NCBI GenBank assembly: GCA_036186865.1
Contig: AP025040.1
Coordinates: 14,039,536-14,103,535 of the forward strand
Source: Eustoma russellianum
Taxonomy: Eukaryota; Streptophyta; Magnoliopsida; Gentianales; Gentianaceae
Length of the DNA stretch: 64,000 nucleotides
Direction: 5' to 3'
Below the pieces are notes generated by a model. That model made no database searches and was not told the DNA's origin. It saw only the letters and a program-made list of their open reading frames with translations. A program made the translations under genes and the position numbers. Shown here piece after piece: positions 47,560 through 60,476 of the stretch. Positions within the stretch are counted from its first letter, which is position 1, and every line of letters starts with the position of its first letter.

Positions 47560-48062
47560 AAAAAACCAAAAAAGTAGCATGTAAATCTAGATAAAAACTG
47601 GAAGTTAACAGTAATCTAAAATGCCTTACGGCTTCAACCTTCGTGCCACTTCCATTTCTCTAATTGACATATCTCTCAACGTCCCTTGGTTTTCTATGGC
47701 CGTGGCAACCCTGTATAGTCACAGATAAATGAGTCGTGGCTCCCGTATCGACTCACTAAGTGGCTATATCTGAAACGAAATTAACTTCAAAACAAACTAA
47801 GAACTTACCTCTCTTCTTGAGCCATGAATGATAACTGGTACAGTTCTTCTTCAGATGTCACTCTTTCTTGCAAAAGAAACAAGACATGCTCTTGGGTGCG
47901 TCGGCATTAGCCGCCCCTTCTGCTTCTTGCTTGCCTTTTGCTCTTCAGTTTTCTCCGCAGCTTTACGTTTCTTACCACAAGACTTGGTGGTGACAGCGTT
48001 CACAGTCTCATGGCCTTCGTTCTTAATCCTTTCCTCATCTTGTACTTTTCCTTTTGGCAGTT
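47560..48062 (-). pseudogene. Copia-5 gag C-terminus and protease remnant
   Basis: A lysine-rich gag tail (48062-47930) is followed by a zinc knuckle near 47835-47890 (CFFCKKE, a stop, then HLKKNC) and by a broken protease region. Copia-6 inserted just upstream in the same gag. Confidence 0.7.
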
Positions 48063-48067
48063 GTAAC

Positions 48068-49515
48068 TGTTAGGAAATCGAACGAGATTACTGCAAAAAC
48101 GCGCAGCGGAAAACAAAATTGATCTCCGATTTCCTACCAAGGATCCATGTTGTTCGTTTAATTCGACAAAAAAAAAACAAAAAGTACCTCCGTAGATTCG
48201 AAATCTACAGATGGAAGAGGTGCGAAAATACGATCACCCTCTGTCGGTATCCACACGAACGCTTTCGCCCGGAGTGCTAGCTCTTCAAACGGCGCGGCTG
48301 AAGAACTCGGTTTTTCACAAAAACGGCTCTAGGGTTTCTTTGATGACTCTGTGTATTTTTCGTGTGTCTTGTGTATACGAGATACACAAGTATATATGCA
48401 CATACGTAGACATCAGAATCCGAGTCCTAATCGGATTAGTGGATGCCAATCAAAATCCATATCAGATACGGATTCTATCAGGATATTCAAAATCCATATC
48501 AGATATGGATTCTCTCGTTATTATCCGATAATACACATGTATATATAATCACCAAAAACCCGAAAATAATAATAATAATAATTAATATCCAATATTAATA
48601 TTATTAATTTTAAAAAAGATAATAATAATACTAATAATTAATATCCAATATTAATATTATTAATATTATTAATCTCAGCCTTACGCATTCTTGTGTGTGA
48701 CCCGATAGGCCCATATTAATTGGCAGTTGATTAAATCTCTATTAAACCAACAAGTCGTAATTGGCCTCTAGCAAGGCATTACAACTACCCAATTAATACG
48801 AGTAAAGTCCAACTAGCCTAATAATAGTACATGCATTAATCCCTTTGTCACACGATATCTAGTTTGAACATAAGTCATGGTCATCGTCATACTTATATAG
48901 TTCAAACATATGATTACTCGATCTCTAAGTAGACTGATAAAACAAATGATATTGATCACACTATCAATTCATTTGAGCACGGCCATGCATTTCACAGTCT
49001 CACTAATCGAGGGGCCCAAAGATATCTCTCTCAAAAGAGAGGGACAAATTCTATCTTGATTGTTCAATATCCTCTACATAATTTCTATCACATTCAATCA
49101 TGACCTTTATTATTATCCAGTTACGGATAACGTTTGATCATGTCAAAATATAATAGTCCTTATGTTGGAAACTATGACAATCTCAAGTCAAAGGATTAAA
49201 ACATGACTATCATGAGATTTACTTATGACGCTAATCCATGTAGCAATCTCATGATGGGTCTATCCAATACACTGTTCTCTAACAAGTATCTATGAGATTG
49301 ATTCGTATCACCATACACATAATCATCTCATGATTATCAAATCAATACTCATACTGATTATAAATTATTTTATCTCCATAACAATAATGAATCAGGGACA
49401 TATATCAAAATTGTGTAACATACTAACCAACAATAATGATAATAAAACCTCTTTTATTAATAATAAATGCATAACATAAATATCCAAATCATGGCCTAGG
49501 GCACATACACTAACA
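48068..49515 (-). repeat. Copia-6 3' LTR
   Basis: This 1448-bp LTR begins TGTTAGTGTATGTGCC and ends CGATTTCCTAACA on the minus strand. It contains an AT-rich block of AATAATAAT and TTAATATCCAATATTAATA repeats near 48565-48675. Confidence 0.95.
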
Positions 49516-49526
49516 ATCTCCCACTT
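49516..49526 (-). promoter_or_regulatory. Copia-6 polypurine tract
   Basis: AAGTGGGAGAT directly precedes the 3' LTR on the minus strand. Confidence 0.85.
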
Positions 49527-49535
49527 GCACTAGGC

Positions 49536-51581
49536 CTACAAATATCTGAGACCCATAGATCTAGTGTGCTGATCATGCTTGACCCGTGAGAGAGGCTTAG
49601 TCAATAGATCCGCTATGTTACCATTTGTGTCAACTTTGCATATCTTGACATCTCCTCTATCGATGATGTCTCGAATGAGATGGTAGCGTCCGAGTATATG
49701 TTTAGATCTCTGATGAGACCTAGGCTCTTTTGCTTGTGCTATGGCACCATTGTTGTCACAATAAATGTCCACAGGATTTGCAATGCTAGGTACTACTCCT
49801 AGCTCAGTGATGAACTTCTTCAACCAAACTGCTTCTTTAGCTACATCTGATGCTGCTATATACTCAGCCTCTGTTGTAGAATCAGCCACAGTGCTTTGTT
49901 TTGAACTCTTCCAACTAACAGCTCCACCATTCAATGTGAATACAAAACCGGACTGCGATCTGAAATCATCTATGTCGGTTTGGAAGCTAGCATCTGTGTA
50001 ACCATTTACAACTAACTCGTCATCCAAACCTCCATAAACCAAGAATACTTCTTTAGTCCTTCTAAGGTACTTAAGAATATTCTTCACAGCTGTCCAGTGA
50101 CCTTCACCGGGGTCAGCTTGATATCTACTGGTTGTGCTCAATGGATATGAGACATCTGGTCTAGTACATAACATGGCATACATGATCGATCCTATAGCAG
50201 AAGCATAAGGAATTTTATTCATTCGATCTCGCTCATCAGATGTCTTAGGACATTGATTCTTGCTAAGATGAACGCCATGAGACATAGGCAGGAATCCTTT
50301 CTTGGACTCTTGCATGTTGAACCTTTTCAACATTTTATCTATGTATGTACTCTGACTCAAGCCTATTATCCTTTTAGATCTATCTCTATAGATCTTGATA
50401 CCAAGGATATAGGTAGCCTCGCCTAAGTCCTTCATTGAAAATGATTTCCCTAACCAAGCCTTAACCTTTTGCAAGGTAGGGATATCATTTCCAATAAGCA
50501 ATATGTCATCCACATATAGGACCAGAAACACTACTGTACTCCCACTGACCATCTTGTAAACACAAGGTTCATCTTCATTCTTGATGAAACCAAAGTTCTT
50601 AACTGTTTCATCAAAACGAAGATTCCAGCTTCGAGATGCTTGCTTCAATCCATAGATGGACCTTTGAAGCTTGCAAACCTTCTTTGAATTCTCAGGATTT
50701 ACAAAACCCTCAGGTTGTGTCATGTACACATCCTCGAGTAAATTTCCATTAAGGAAAGCAGTTTTGACATCCATTTGCCATATCTCATAATCATAGTATG
50801 CTGCAATGGCAAGGAGAATTCGAATAGACTTAAGCATAGCTACTGGTGAAAAGGTTTCATCATAGTCTATACCATGAGTTTGCTTGAAACCTTTAGCCAC
50901 AAGCCTTGCTTTGTAGGTTTGCACGTTTCCGTCCATGTCAGTTTTCTTCTTGAAAACCCATTTGCAACCAATAGTCTTAATACCCTCTGGAGGATCAATT
51001 AAAGACCAAACTTGGTTATCAAACATGGATTGCATCTCAGAATTCATGGCTCCAAGCCATTTATCTGAATCTGGACCTGACACAGCTTCCTGATAGGTAG
51101 TAGGCTCATCTTGATCTATGAGCATAACTTGACTATCATCAGTCACAAGAAATCCGTATCTCTCTGGCTGACGATGTATCCTATCAGATCTGCGTTGGAC
51201 TTGTGTTACATTTTCAGGCTCCACAACTGTTTGTGGTTCTGAAATCGTCTCTAAAGACGGTTCAACGATATCTTGTGGAACTCGAGTTTCCTCAAGTTGT
51301 ACTATACTCCCACTTGTTCTCTTGGAGAGGAACTCCTTTTCCAAAAAGACTCCATTTCGAGCAACAAACACTTTGTTCTCTGAGGGAATATAGAAATAGT
51401 ACCCTTTAGTTTCTTTAGGATACCCCACAAAAATACATTTGATAGATTTTGGAGCTAGCTTATCTGACATTAATCTTTTCACATAAGCTTCATAACCCCA
51501 AATCTTAAGAAAAGACAAACTGGGTCTCTTACCAGTCCACATCTCATATGGTGTCTTTTCAAACCACTTTAGATGGTACAC
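49536..51581 (-). pseudogene. pol: Copia-6 integrase C-terminus, RT and RNase H
   Basis: A 681-codon open stretch begins in the integrase C-terminal domain (KTPYEMWTGKRPSLSFLKIW, SIKCIFVGYPKETKGYYFY), passes through a linker and carries complete RT (CKWVFKKKTDMDGNVQTYKA, WQMDVKTAFLNGNLLEDVYM, LVLYVDDILLIGND) and RNase H (NGYTDASFQTD, STTEAEYIAASD, YCDNNGAIAQAKEP, ADLLTKPLS). All RT and RNase H catalytic residues are visible. The frame is disconnected from the upstream integrase part by one base near 51570. Confidence 0.92.
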
Positions 51582-52760
51582 GGTTCAAAATGAATGCAGC
51601 TGTCTCCAAAGCATAACCCCAAAAGGATAAAAGAAGATCTACTTGACCCATCATAGATCGAACCATATCCAATAAAGTCCGATTTCTCCTTTCAGAAACA
51701 CCATTCCATTGTGGAGTTCCTGGAGGAGTCAACTGTGAAACGATTCCACAATTTCTTAGATGTTGGTCAAATTCTTGGCTCAAATATTCACCACCTCGAT
51801 CTGATCGAAGGGTTTTAATTGTCTTACCAAGTTGATTTTGTACTTCATTTTGAAAAGTTCTAAACATTTCAAAAGACTCATGTTTATGTTTCATTAGGTA
51901 GACATAGCCATACCTACTGAAATCATCAGTAAAAGTAATGAAATACTGAAATCCTCCCCTGGCACTAATGCTGATTGGGCCGCATACATCTGTATGTACC
52001 AAGCCCAACAAGTCATTAGCCCTTTCACTATGTCCAGTAAAAGGAGTCTTTGTCATCTTTCCAAGCAAACAAGATTCGCAATTTTCAAATGATTCAAAAT
52101 CAAATGAATCTAATAATCCATCTTGATGGAGTTTAGATACGCGCTTCTCATTTATATGGCTAAGGCGACAATGCCATAAATATGAAGGGTTTAGTTCATT
52201 TGGCTTAGTTCTCTTTGAATATATGTTATAAATATTACCGTCATTGGAATCATCAAGGTTAAGGACATAAATGCCATTATAACTACTTGCAATACAATAA
52301 AGCAAGTCATTTTTATCAAAAATAGAACACTTCTTATTTTTAATTAAAAATGAATAACCTTCATCATCCAAAACAGACACTGAAATAACATTCCTACTCA
52401 TAGTAGGAACATAAAAGCAATTGTTTAAAACTAACAAAAGCCCATTGGGCAAGACAAGCTCATAGGTCCCTACAGCTATAGCAGCAACTCTTGCTCTATT
52501 GCCAACACGTAGGTCCACCTCGCCCTTCTTCAGCATCCTACTCCTTTTGAGCCCCTGCATATTTGTACAAATATGGGATCCACATCCAGTATCTAATACC
52601 CAGGAAGAAGAAGTAGATAAATTAATTTCTATAACATAAATACTTGAAGATGTAGTCGTACTACCCTTCAGCTTCTTCAACTCCTCCAAATAAACATCAC
52701 AATTTCTTTTCCAATGCCCAGGCTTGTTGCAATGGAAACAAGTTCCTTCCTTAGGAACCT
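51559..52760 (-). pseudogene. pol: Copia-6 gag end, protease and integrase core
   Basis: This frame begins upstream with the zinc knuckle CFHCNKPGHWKRNC (about 52745-52700). Protease follows with WVLDTGCGSHI, active site D-T-G, then the HHCC domain (LWHCRLSHINEKRVSKLHQD, CESCLLGKMTKTPF) and the integrase core with HTDVCG, LRSDRGGEY and NGVSERRN. The DDE triad is complete. It ends at a stop at 51559, a few codons after a one-base shift near 51570 that separates it from the rest of pol. Confidence 0.9.
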
Positions 52761-53504
52761 TTGCCTTGGGATCAGGTTTCGGTTTAGCTTGACCCTTTGC
52801 CCCTTTTGCACCCTTTGCACTTTTAGCCTTACCCTTGCCTTTAGCTTTCCTTTCATTAGCTTAGTATTGACACTCAATACATGGGTAGGCTTCTTGATAT
52901 TCCCCTCAGCAGTTTTGAGCATACCATGTAGCTCAGGAATGGACTTTTCTATATTATTCATATTGTAGTTCATGACGAACTGAGAAAAACTGCTAGGCAA
53001 AGAGTGTAGGATCAAATCCGTAGCGAGTTCCAAACTCAGGGGATATCCGAGTCTTGCAAGGTGATCTATATAGCCTTTCATCTTTAAAACATGAGCGCTA
53101 ACAGATTCACCTTCAGACATCTTACAGTCAAAAAGTGCAACGGCGGTGTCGAACCTATCCTGCCTAGCCTGTTGTTGGAAAGCTTGTTTGAGATGCACAC
53201 TCATCTCATAAGCTTCTAAGTGTTCCAGGTCTTTCTGAAGTCCTGAACACATAGTTGCCAACATAAGACATCCTATGTCGTTTGAATCTTCCACATGCTT
53301 CTTATACTTGTTCTTAACAGCAGCAGAAGCATCAGCAGGAGGGGGTTCAGGGACAGGGTCATCGAGCACGTAGGACTTCTTTTCTTGCTTGAGAACAATT
53401 CTCAAGTTTCGAAACCAGTCAACAAAATTAGTCCCACATTCTTTTAGTTTTTCCTTCTCAAGGATAGATCGCAGCGATAAGGTGGAATTGTTATTAGCAG
53501 CCAT
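52677..53504 (-). pseudogene. gag: Copia-6 gag, frame lost near its end
   Basis: The start codon at 53504 gives MAANNNSTLSLRSILEKEKL, typical of Angela-type gag, continuing through the helical gag domain (LGYPLSLELATDLILHSLPS, NNIEKSIPELHGMLKTAE). Near 52862 the reading slips by one base: the last part of this frame is not gag-like, while the overlapping frame carries the lysine-rich tail and zinc knuckle that belong here. So a single-base loss splits gag from the downstream polyprotein. Confidence 0.88.
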
Positions 53505-55184
53505 TTATGATCTACAAAACATGCAAAGTAACACTTTATTAATAATGAGGTTAAAATTTATAAAACTCTCACTAAAACATAACCCTCAAAAGAAATATTT
53601 TAGTGAGCTAAGATCCATATTTGACTTAATTCTAAACTCAGCTTTGGCATGACGCTTAAAATTAAGATATTTAGGTAGGTAACATCTTTACCAATTACAT
53701 CTCATGTAACTCTTAGAATTTATGGAATAATGACATCATATATCATTATATGTTAGATTCCATCTAATGCCTTGAGCCCAAAACCGTTTTGATAGCCCAA
53801 TTAAGTCTAACCAATTTTAAACATATGAGTAGCACTATTACTCATCCTACGTAGCTAGGAATGTTTAAAGCACATTGCTTTGGCAATACCTACTTTAATA
53901 CAATCCCAGTTTTAATAGGTGTTTAAGACATGGATGGCATCAAGACTTAAATTATTAATGAGGGTTCAACTTAGTTTATGTCTTGCATTGCATATCATTA
54001 TATCGTAGCATCCTATATGCATATATAATATATCATCCACGCATCTCATACAAAATGATAAATATGTAAATGTGACATATCATGGCCAAACTAAATATGA
54101 TCTTCATGAGACCAAATGAAGATCATAAAGGAAACCCTATGTGAAAGACTTCCTATTACAACATTTGCAATGATACATATCTTCTTGTCTTGAACTCGTG
54201 CCTCCATCTCCATGGAATCCACCCGTCCTTGGTATGTGTCGCCATCACCACCTTTGTAGCCTGATTCTTCATTTATTACAATAATAAAGAAAAACCTAAC
54301 TACTTGTATAATTAAATACAACAAAAACTACAGCGGCACGCAGGCCATAATAACCCAAAACAAAATTATGACTAAGTCAATCACATAGGTCCTGAGGCCA
54401 TGCTATGCACCATGCAAAGACATCAACAATTATAATATATTTTACACAAACATATTATAACAAATAAATATATATTGACATTCTTAATGTCACGGTAACG
54501 AACTATAGGGCGTACGCATACGGCGGTCCCAAAATCCGAAAACAGACGCATCAATCATATTAACGATCTTACTGTTTTGAATACGTGTAAGCCCTTATAG
54601 AAGCACCGATCGAACCGAGAGTTATCATTCAAAACCCAAAACAGAATCATCAATCGAATTGATAATCTGCTGTTCGAAATCCGAAACAGAATCAATCTGC
54701 CATTCGAAATCCGAAAACAGAATCATCAATCGAATTGATAATCTGTCTGTTTTGAATATGCATAACTCTTACAGAATCATTATCGGTTGTTCATATCGAT
54801 ATAAACATAATCGTTTTTGATCATCACATGAAAAACGAAAACTTTATATCACATATAACAATCTCGAATCATAACGTCTCATGAAAACGAATTGAAAACA
54901 TCAATCCGCTCTCACCAGATGAGATTCGAATAGGGTTTTACACATAGCGTATGTTTATATCTAATATAAACAGAATCGGTTTTGATCATCCCATGACAAA
55001 CGAAAACCGCCGTATACAAATCATCTCATGAAAACGATTTGAAAAACACCATTCTTCTCTCATCATATGAAATCCGAGTTGGGGTTTTTGTATATATCAT
55101 GCCATACGAAAAACAGTAAACATATAATCACATAAGCATGATATAATCGATTTAAACGAAATCAACAAGTGGCTCTGATACCAC
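53505..55184 (-). other. Copia-6 5' leader
   Basis: A non-coding leader of about 1.68 kb lies between the primer site and gag. Near 54530-54760 it contains repeats of a CCGAAAACAGAATCATCAAT type, and near 54790-55060 repeats around ATAAACATAATCG and CATGAAAACGA. Long leaders, which carry packaging signals in the family, are typical of Angela elements. Confidence 0.8.
55170..55184 (-). promoter_or_regulatory. Copia-6 primer-binding site
   Basis: On the minus strand GTGGTATCAGAGCCA directly follows the LTR end. Confidence 0.92.
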
Positions 55185-56632
55185 TGTTAGGAAATCGAAC
55201 GAGATTACTGCAAAAACGCGCAGCGGAAAACAAAATTGATCTCCGATTTCCTACCAAGGATCCATGTTGTTCGTTTAATTCGACAAAAAAAAAACAAAAA
55301 GTACCTCCGTAGATTCGAAATCTACAGATGGAAGAGGTGCGAAAATACGATCACCCTCTGTCGGTATCCACACGAACGCTTTCGCCCGGAGTGCTAGCTC
55401 TTCAAACGGCGCGGCTGAAGAACTCGGTTTTTCACAAAAACGGCTCTAGGGTTTCTTTGATGACTCTGTGTATTTTTCGTGTGTCTTGTGTATACGAGAT
55501 ACACAAGTATATATGCACATACGTAGACATCAGAATCCGAGTCCTAATCGGATTAGTGGATGCCAATCAAAATCCATATCAGATACGGATTCTATCAGGA
55601 TATTCAAAATCCATATCAGATATGGATTCTCTCGTTATTATCCGATAATACACATGTATATATAATCACCAAAAACCCGAAAATAATAATAATAATAATT
55701 AATATCCAATATTAATATTATTAATTTTAAAAAAGATAATAATAATACTAATAATTAATATCCAATATTAATATTATTAATATTATTAATCTCAGCCTTA
55801 CGCATTCTTGTGTGTGACCCGATAGGCCCATATTAATTGGCAGTTGATTAAATCTCTATTAAACCAACAAGTCGTAATTGGCCTCTAGCAAGGCATTACA
55901 ACTACCCAATTAATACGAGTAAAGTCCAACTAGCCTAATAATAGTACATGCATTAATCCCTTTGTCACACGATATCTAGTTTGAACATAAGTCATGGTCA
56001 TCGTCATACTTATATAGTTCAAACATATGATTACTCGATCTCTAAGTAGACTGATAAAACAAATGATATTGATCACACTATCAATTCATTTGAGCACGGC
56101 CATGCATTTCACAGTCTCACTAATCGAGGGGCCCAAAGATATCTCTCTCAAAAGAGAGGGACAAATTCTATCTTGATTGTTCAATATCCTCTACATAATT
56201 TCTATCACATTCAATCATGACCTTTATTATTATCCAGTTACGGATAACGTTTGATCATGTCAAAATATAATAGTCCTTATGTTGGAAACTATGACAATCT
56301 CAAGTCAAAGGATTAAAACATGACTATCATGAGATTTACTTATGACGCTAATCCATGTAGCAATCTCATGATGGGTCTATCCAATACACTGTTCTCTAAC
56401 AAGTATCTATGAGATTGATTCGTATCACCATACACATAATCATCTCATGATTATCAAATCAATACTCATACTGATTATAAATTATTTTATCTCCATAACA
56501 ATAATGAATCAGGGACATATATCAAAATTGTGTAACATACTAACCAACAATAATGATAATAAAACCTCTTTTATTAATAATAAATGCATAACATAAATAT
56601 CCAAATCATGGCCTAGGGCACATACACTAACA
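55185..56632 (-). repeat. Copia-6 5' LTR
   Basis: This 1448-bp partner of 48068-49515 has a constant offset of 7117 between the copies and no difference noticed. It is flanked by TSD GTAAC on the right. Confidence 0.95.
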
Positions 56633-56637
56633 GTAAC

Positions 56638-57177
56638 TGACCAGAAAGTGTTTGAACTTAGGAGGCAAGGAGTTGAGAATCATGACCACCAACATGTCGT
56701 CTGAGACATCAAGTTTCATGTTTCTCAATTGAAAAGTCATGTGAGTCATCTCTAGGATGTACTCCCTTACGCTTCCAGTACCACGATATTGCTTCGAGCA
56801 GAATTTCTTTAAGAGATTGCCTATTTTGGTTTTCTCATTCTTAACAATCCTTTGCTCGAGATTGGCCAAGAATTCTCTAGCCGACGTGGTCTCAGAAATA
56901 TCTCCCTTAAAGACTCAGGGATAGCCTTTTGCATGACCATAAGACATATGCGGTTTGATCGGATCCATAGTGCCATGTGAGCTTTCTCCTCGTTTGTGCT
57001 ATTTTCTGTCAGCATAGCTGGTCGGTCTGATTGTAACGTAGTGTTAAGGTTGGTAATCCCTAGAAAGATCTCGAGTTGACTTTTCCATTGATTATAGTTT
57101 GAACCGTTCAATATAGGAATATTCTTAATGTTATACATAAGTGCTGAAAAGTAAACAAGAAACGAAAGTAAATACAC
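56638..57177 (-). pseudogene. gag: Copia-5 gag N-terminal remnant
   Basis: The frame from 57177 has IPILNGSNYNQWKSQLEIFLG, the classic copia gag start block, and SIKSH-like helical sequence, broken near 56850. The second frame (56869-56638) has LLKKFCSKQYRGTGSVREYI and LNSLPPKFKHFLVSY, the UBN2-type end. Copia-6 follows at 56632. Confidence 0.85.
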
Positions 57178-58056
57178 TACACATGTGATCTTTAAACTGC
57201 CATAATAAATTCAAAATCAAAATAGAATTGTAATTCCATCAACCAATCATCTTTCAACATTAGGGCTCTTTGGAGTCATCCCTATGTCTTCCAATAATTG
57301 GGCATAGTGGTCAATGTAACGGCTCTCCAAGCACGGGTTAACCACCTTCTTTTGGGCCGATGAGTCAACCCATGCATTCAAAGCTTCGCTGTCGGGCCTA
57401 TTTGGGTCCAGTATCCTGCTCATATGTGCTTTTGACAATCACACCTTCTTTTGGGCCGGTCAATGATTGCACCCAACACATACGTGTCCCTCACGATCAT
57501 AATAAATGCAGTGACGATGATATGATTGCCGCAATTTAAGGGGATCATATTAAAGGACCACATTCAATAAGTCGCGTAACCTCATGGTTCTAAGTGATCC
57601 CGCAGTTTTCTGACTGACATTCTTGCACGTACCGTGCATGCTTGACCTCAACATACACTTGTGGTGTATGTCCTTCTTTTGCTTAAATCAGTTTGAACTA
57701 GCTTGATTCCCTTTACGATTCAATAAGAACCACCTTGAACCAAGCTTTGTTCTCTTTACGGTTTAAGAAAACAATATCTTTATCAATCAATTCAACAAGC
57801 GATATAACTTTGAGTGTGAAATGAACTGATTCGGTAATACCCACTTATCATGAGGGTGTATTACCATTCCACATGATCCCCAAGCCACCGGTGGAGTCAC
57901 AAATGGTCTGGCTTAATAACCGGTTTTCTTAAATAGAATCATGTGAACGGTGTATTTATCACAACTCAACGAGTCATCTATCACGAGTACTTTAAACCAC
58001 ATCGAATGCATGTCCATTACTAAACAATTTTTTTTGTTTCAAACGATATTTAAACC
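57178..58056 (-). other. Copia-5 leader, truncated by gypsy element
   Basis: Non-coding sequence upstream of Copia-5 gag. A 63-codon frame at 57438-57247 (MSKAHMSRILDPNRPDSEAL) has no recognised domain and may be chance. The sequence ends abruptly at the LTR of the next element, so the Copia-5 5' LTR is not seen. Confidence 0.55.
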
Positions 58057-58876
58057 TGATGAAGCCGAGATCCTCACTCGGTATATCAGGGATGATCCTT
58101 GTGGTGTGTCGTTAACTCTCCGTCTAAATCCGTCAACGAAACCTGAGAAGAAAGAGAAACGTTAAAGGCCGCCTGGGAAAATACTCTGACGCTCAAGTCA
58201 GTTTTGGGTGTTTTAATAAACAATTTATGCTGGAATAAAGGTTTAGAATCAACCTCTTTTTTTTATCTCACTGAGTGTTAAGCTATTTAATGGTCAGCCG
58301 AGACGGAGTTCTTAGGAGAAAGCTCCGAAAGTTGTAGTTGAAGTTCTGAAAATTGGAACCCCCTCTTTGTATTCACTGTCTTGCTTTTATTGTTCTCCTC
58401 CGTCCTCTGCCTCTGACGACCGAGGGTATGTTTTCTTGTGCAGAGGGACTGTGGTATCATAGGTCTGCTGATGGGACCAATAGGTCTGCTGATGGGATCT
58501 TGACGTGTGTAGGGTGAAAAGTCTGATGTGCACCCCTTCTTTATACTATACATTTTCCAGGTGATTCGTCACTCAATAAAGCTGAATTGTAACTGTCCCC
58601 TGGTAAGGGTTTGTCGAGGTGCAAAGGAAGATCCGGAGTTCTGCTCTGATCTGACTGAAGTGTTTTAGAGTACGCTTCTTTCAGGCAGAAACCGAGGTTG
58701 GAGCCCGGGATCAAGGTGAAACCCTTGGTTTTGGTAAAGCAATATCTTGCAAATATAATGTGTAGTATGGCTGAGCAGAGGTGCAATTATGCCGAGCTGT
58801 AAGAGTTGGTCTTTCCCAAACATGGATTTGTTGTTGACTGTTTGTTGACTAACAGATGAATATTGATGGCTTATCA
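58057..58876 (-). repeat. Tat-like 3' LTR
   Basis: An 820-bp LTR. On the minus strand it begins TGATAAGCCATCAATATTC after the purine tract and ends CTCGGCTTCATCA. Confidence 0.85.
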
Positions 58877-58892
58877 CTTTGCCCCCAGATTT
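58877..58892 (-). promoter_or_regulatory. Tat-like polypurine tract
   Basis: AAATCTGGGGGCAAAG lies directly before the 3' LTR on the minus strand. Confidence 0.8.
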
Positions 58893-59104
58893 AGTGTGGC
58901 CGAGCTGACCCGCGAGGGCGGACAAATCTGCTCTAATAAGCGGGTGATGTGTCCATCATTAATTGGGCTGTCATCCTCATTCAATATCAGCGTCAGTTCC
59001 AACGTATTTCATAATTACTTTTCCGGCAATTGCAATAATTGAAAAAAGGGAGAAAACTTGAACCGTCGCCCCTTTTCTAATTTCAACTAAAAAGTTATAA
59101 CTTT

Positions 59105-59140
59105 TCGGTTTCCTATCGATAAAAGGTATATCTCACCCTC
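59105..59140 (+). promoter_or_regulatory. Possible promoter of antisense unit
   Basis: CGATAAAAGGTATAT at about 59118-59132 is TATA-like and lies about 45 bases upstream of the first ATG (59175), followed by a pyrimidine-rich leader. Position fits, but this is inference only. Confidence 0.4.
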
Positions 59141-60197
59141 ATTCTTTCTTCTTTCTTTTTTACTTTCCTCATCGATGACGCTCTTACCCTCTCTTCTTTT
59201 CTTCCTTTCCAGTCAAGCCTTCTTCCAACCCAACTCCGGCGAGTCTTCTTCCTCATTCTTCAGAAACTCTGTAAGCTCTGCCCTACTTTTCCTTTCTATG
59301 GCTTTTATCGTCTCTTCCTCTTCTTCAGACTCTCAAAACAAATCAGGGACCCCTGGTCCTGCTGGCTCTGGGAGCTATGATGGGGAAAACCCACCTCTCT
59401 CTGAGAGTTCAAGCTCCAGTGAGGACAATCATCCTCTACTGAGGCTGCGCCGTGGGGGAGGACCTCCCCCGGCTACCCCAGTGGCTGAGGTAACTTCTGT
59501 TGCCATTGATAGGGGGCACCGTCACCAGCGGTGCAGGGTTCAGTGTGCACTTTAAAAGCTACTGATCTCTCCTGCTTATGTAGAACTTACAATGTTGATA
59601 GGAGTGTATTCAATCATATTCTTCCCCTTTCCCATCAGTCTGCTTATGACCCACCCGTAGGATATGAGGCAGTTTATGAAGAATTTTTTTTAAATCAGGT
59701 TTTAGTCTTCCCATCCCAAAACTGTTGTACTATATCCTTAATTTTTACCCCCTTAGGCTTCCCCAACTCATTCCTAACGGTTTGAAGGTAGTTCTCAGGT
59801 ACTTGCTATACCTGAGAGCTTTTGGGAGAGAATTTGATCTTAGGGTCTTTAGGGGGATGTTTGTATGTAAGCATAAGGACAATTGGTATTACTTTAGTAG
59901 GAGACATCCTAACAAAGAGATTAACCATACAATAAACATCCTCTCATTTACCAAAAACTGGAAAGGCCGATTCTTCTTTATCAAGAAAATAGGTCTACCT
60001 GATAGTGAGCGATGGAAGTCTGGCAGTGCGGACAATTCGAGGCCAAGCGAGGAGCTTAGCGATGAAGCCTCTAGGCTACTAAATTTGTCACTGACCATTG
60101 ACTGGAGAAAGGTCGTTTTTGATATCTGCCGACCTGGACAAATTATGCGGCCCCCACTTTTGGATTCTTAGTTCAACAGCCTTGAAAATTGTTCAGG

Positions 60198-60276
60198 GTA
60201 GGTGTCAGAATTTTTTGAGTATTTTTGATTTTTGTTAATGTCCTTCAAGTATTTTGATCAGTTGTTGAACTTGCAG
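60198..60276 (+). other. Predicted intron 1 of antisense unit
   Basis: Donor GTAGGT and acceptor TTGCAG bound a T-rich interior of 79 bases. The exon after it opens GAGCCATGGTATCTGACGC. Confidence 0.7.
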
Positions 60277-60393
60277 GAGCCATGGTATCTGACGCAGTGG
60301 CCAAACTGAAAAAGATGGCTCCCAAGAAGAGAAAGAGAAATGAGGCTTCATCTGAGGCTAGTCTTCCAGATCGGCCTATAGATATCGATCCAG

Positions 60394-60476
60394 GTATACT
60401 TTTACTATCCTATTTAAAGTTGTGGATAACTTTATTTTCTTTTGACCAATACTTACTAACTTTTGGTACGTTGCAG
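60394..60476 (+). other. Predicted intron 2 of antisense unit
   Basis: Donor CAG|GTATAC, a perfect branch-site sequence TACTAAC at 60454-60460, and acceptor TTGCAG. Splicing joins the flanking frames in phase, reading DIDP then VAPSTAF across the junction. Confidence 0.8.

Larger units (their letters stand above)
48068..56632 (-). mobile_element. Copia-6: young Angela-like copia element
   Basis: An 8565-bp element with perfect GTAAC duplications (48063-48067 and 56633-56637), two 1448-bp LTRs with the same coordinate offset throughout and no difference seen, a TGGTATCAGAGCCA primer site and an AAGTGGGAGAT purine tract. A leader of about 1.65 kb precedes gag. Long LTRs, a long leader and the gag type resemble the Angela (BARE1-like) lineage. 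The coding region is nearly intact but split by two single-base shifts. Confidence 0.95.
43300..58056 (-). mobile_element. Copia-5: old copia element, split by Copia-6
   Basis: On the minus strand, a long leader (58056-57180) and gag (57177-56638) are followed, after the Copia-6 insertion (48068-56632, TSD GTAAC), by gag C-terminus, protease, integrase, RT, RNase H, purine tract and 3' LTR. The 5' LTR is not in the window: a gypsy element begins at 58057. All frames are broken. The left boundary is approximate. Leader length and domain style resemble Copia-6, but the sequences differ clearly. Confidence 0.82.

Noticed and set aside
48211..48531. 106-codon plus-strand frame present identically at 55328-55648
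   Set aside because: It is simply part of the duplicated Copia-6 LTR. Its repetition reflects the LTR pair, not a conserved gene.
57247..57438. 63-codon frame in the Copia-5 leader
   Set aside because: No known domain, low length and no second copy in the window for comparison; mentioned only within the leader entry.
59510..59533. Very short intron explaining the frame change after the serine-rich exon
   Set aside because: The GT...AG span would be about 23 bases, too short for a plant intron; an indel is more likely.
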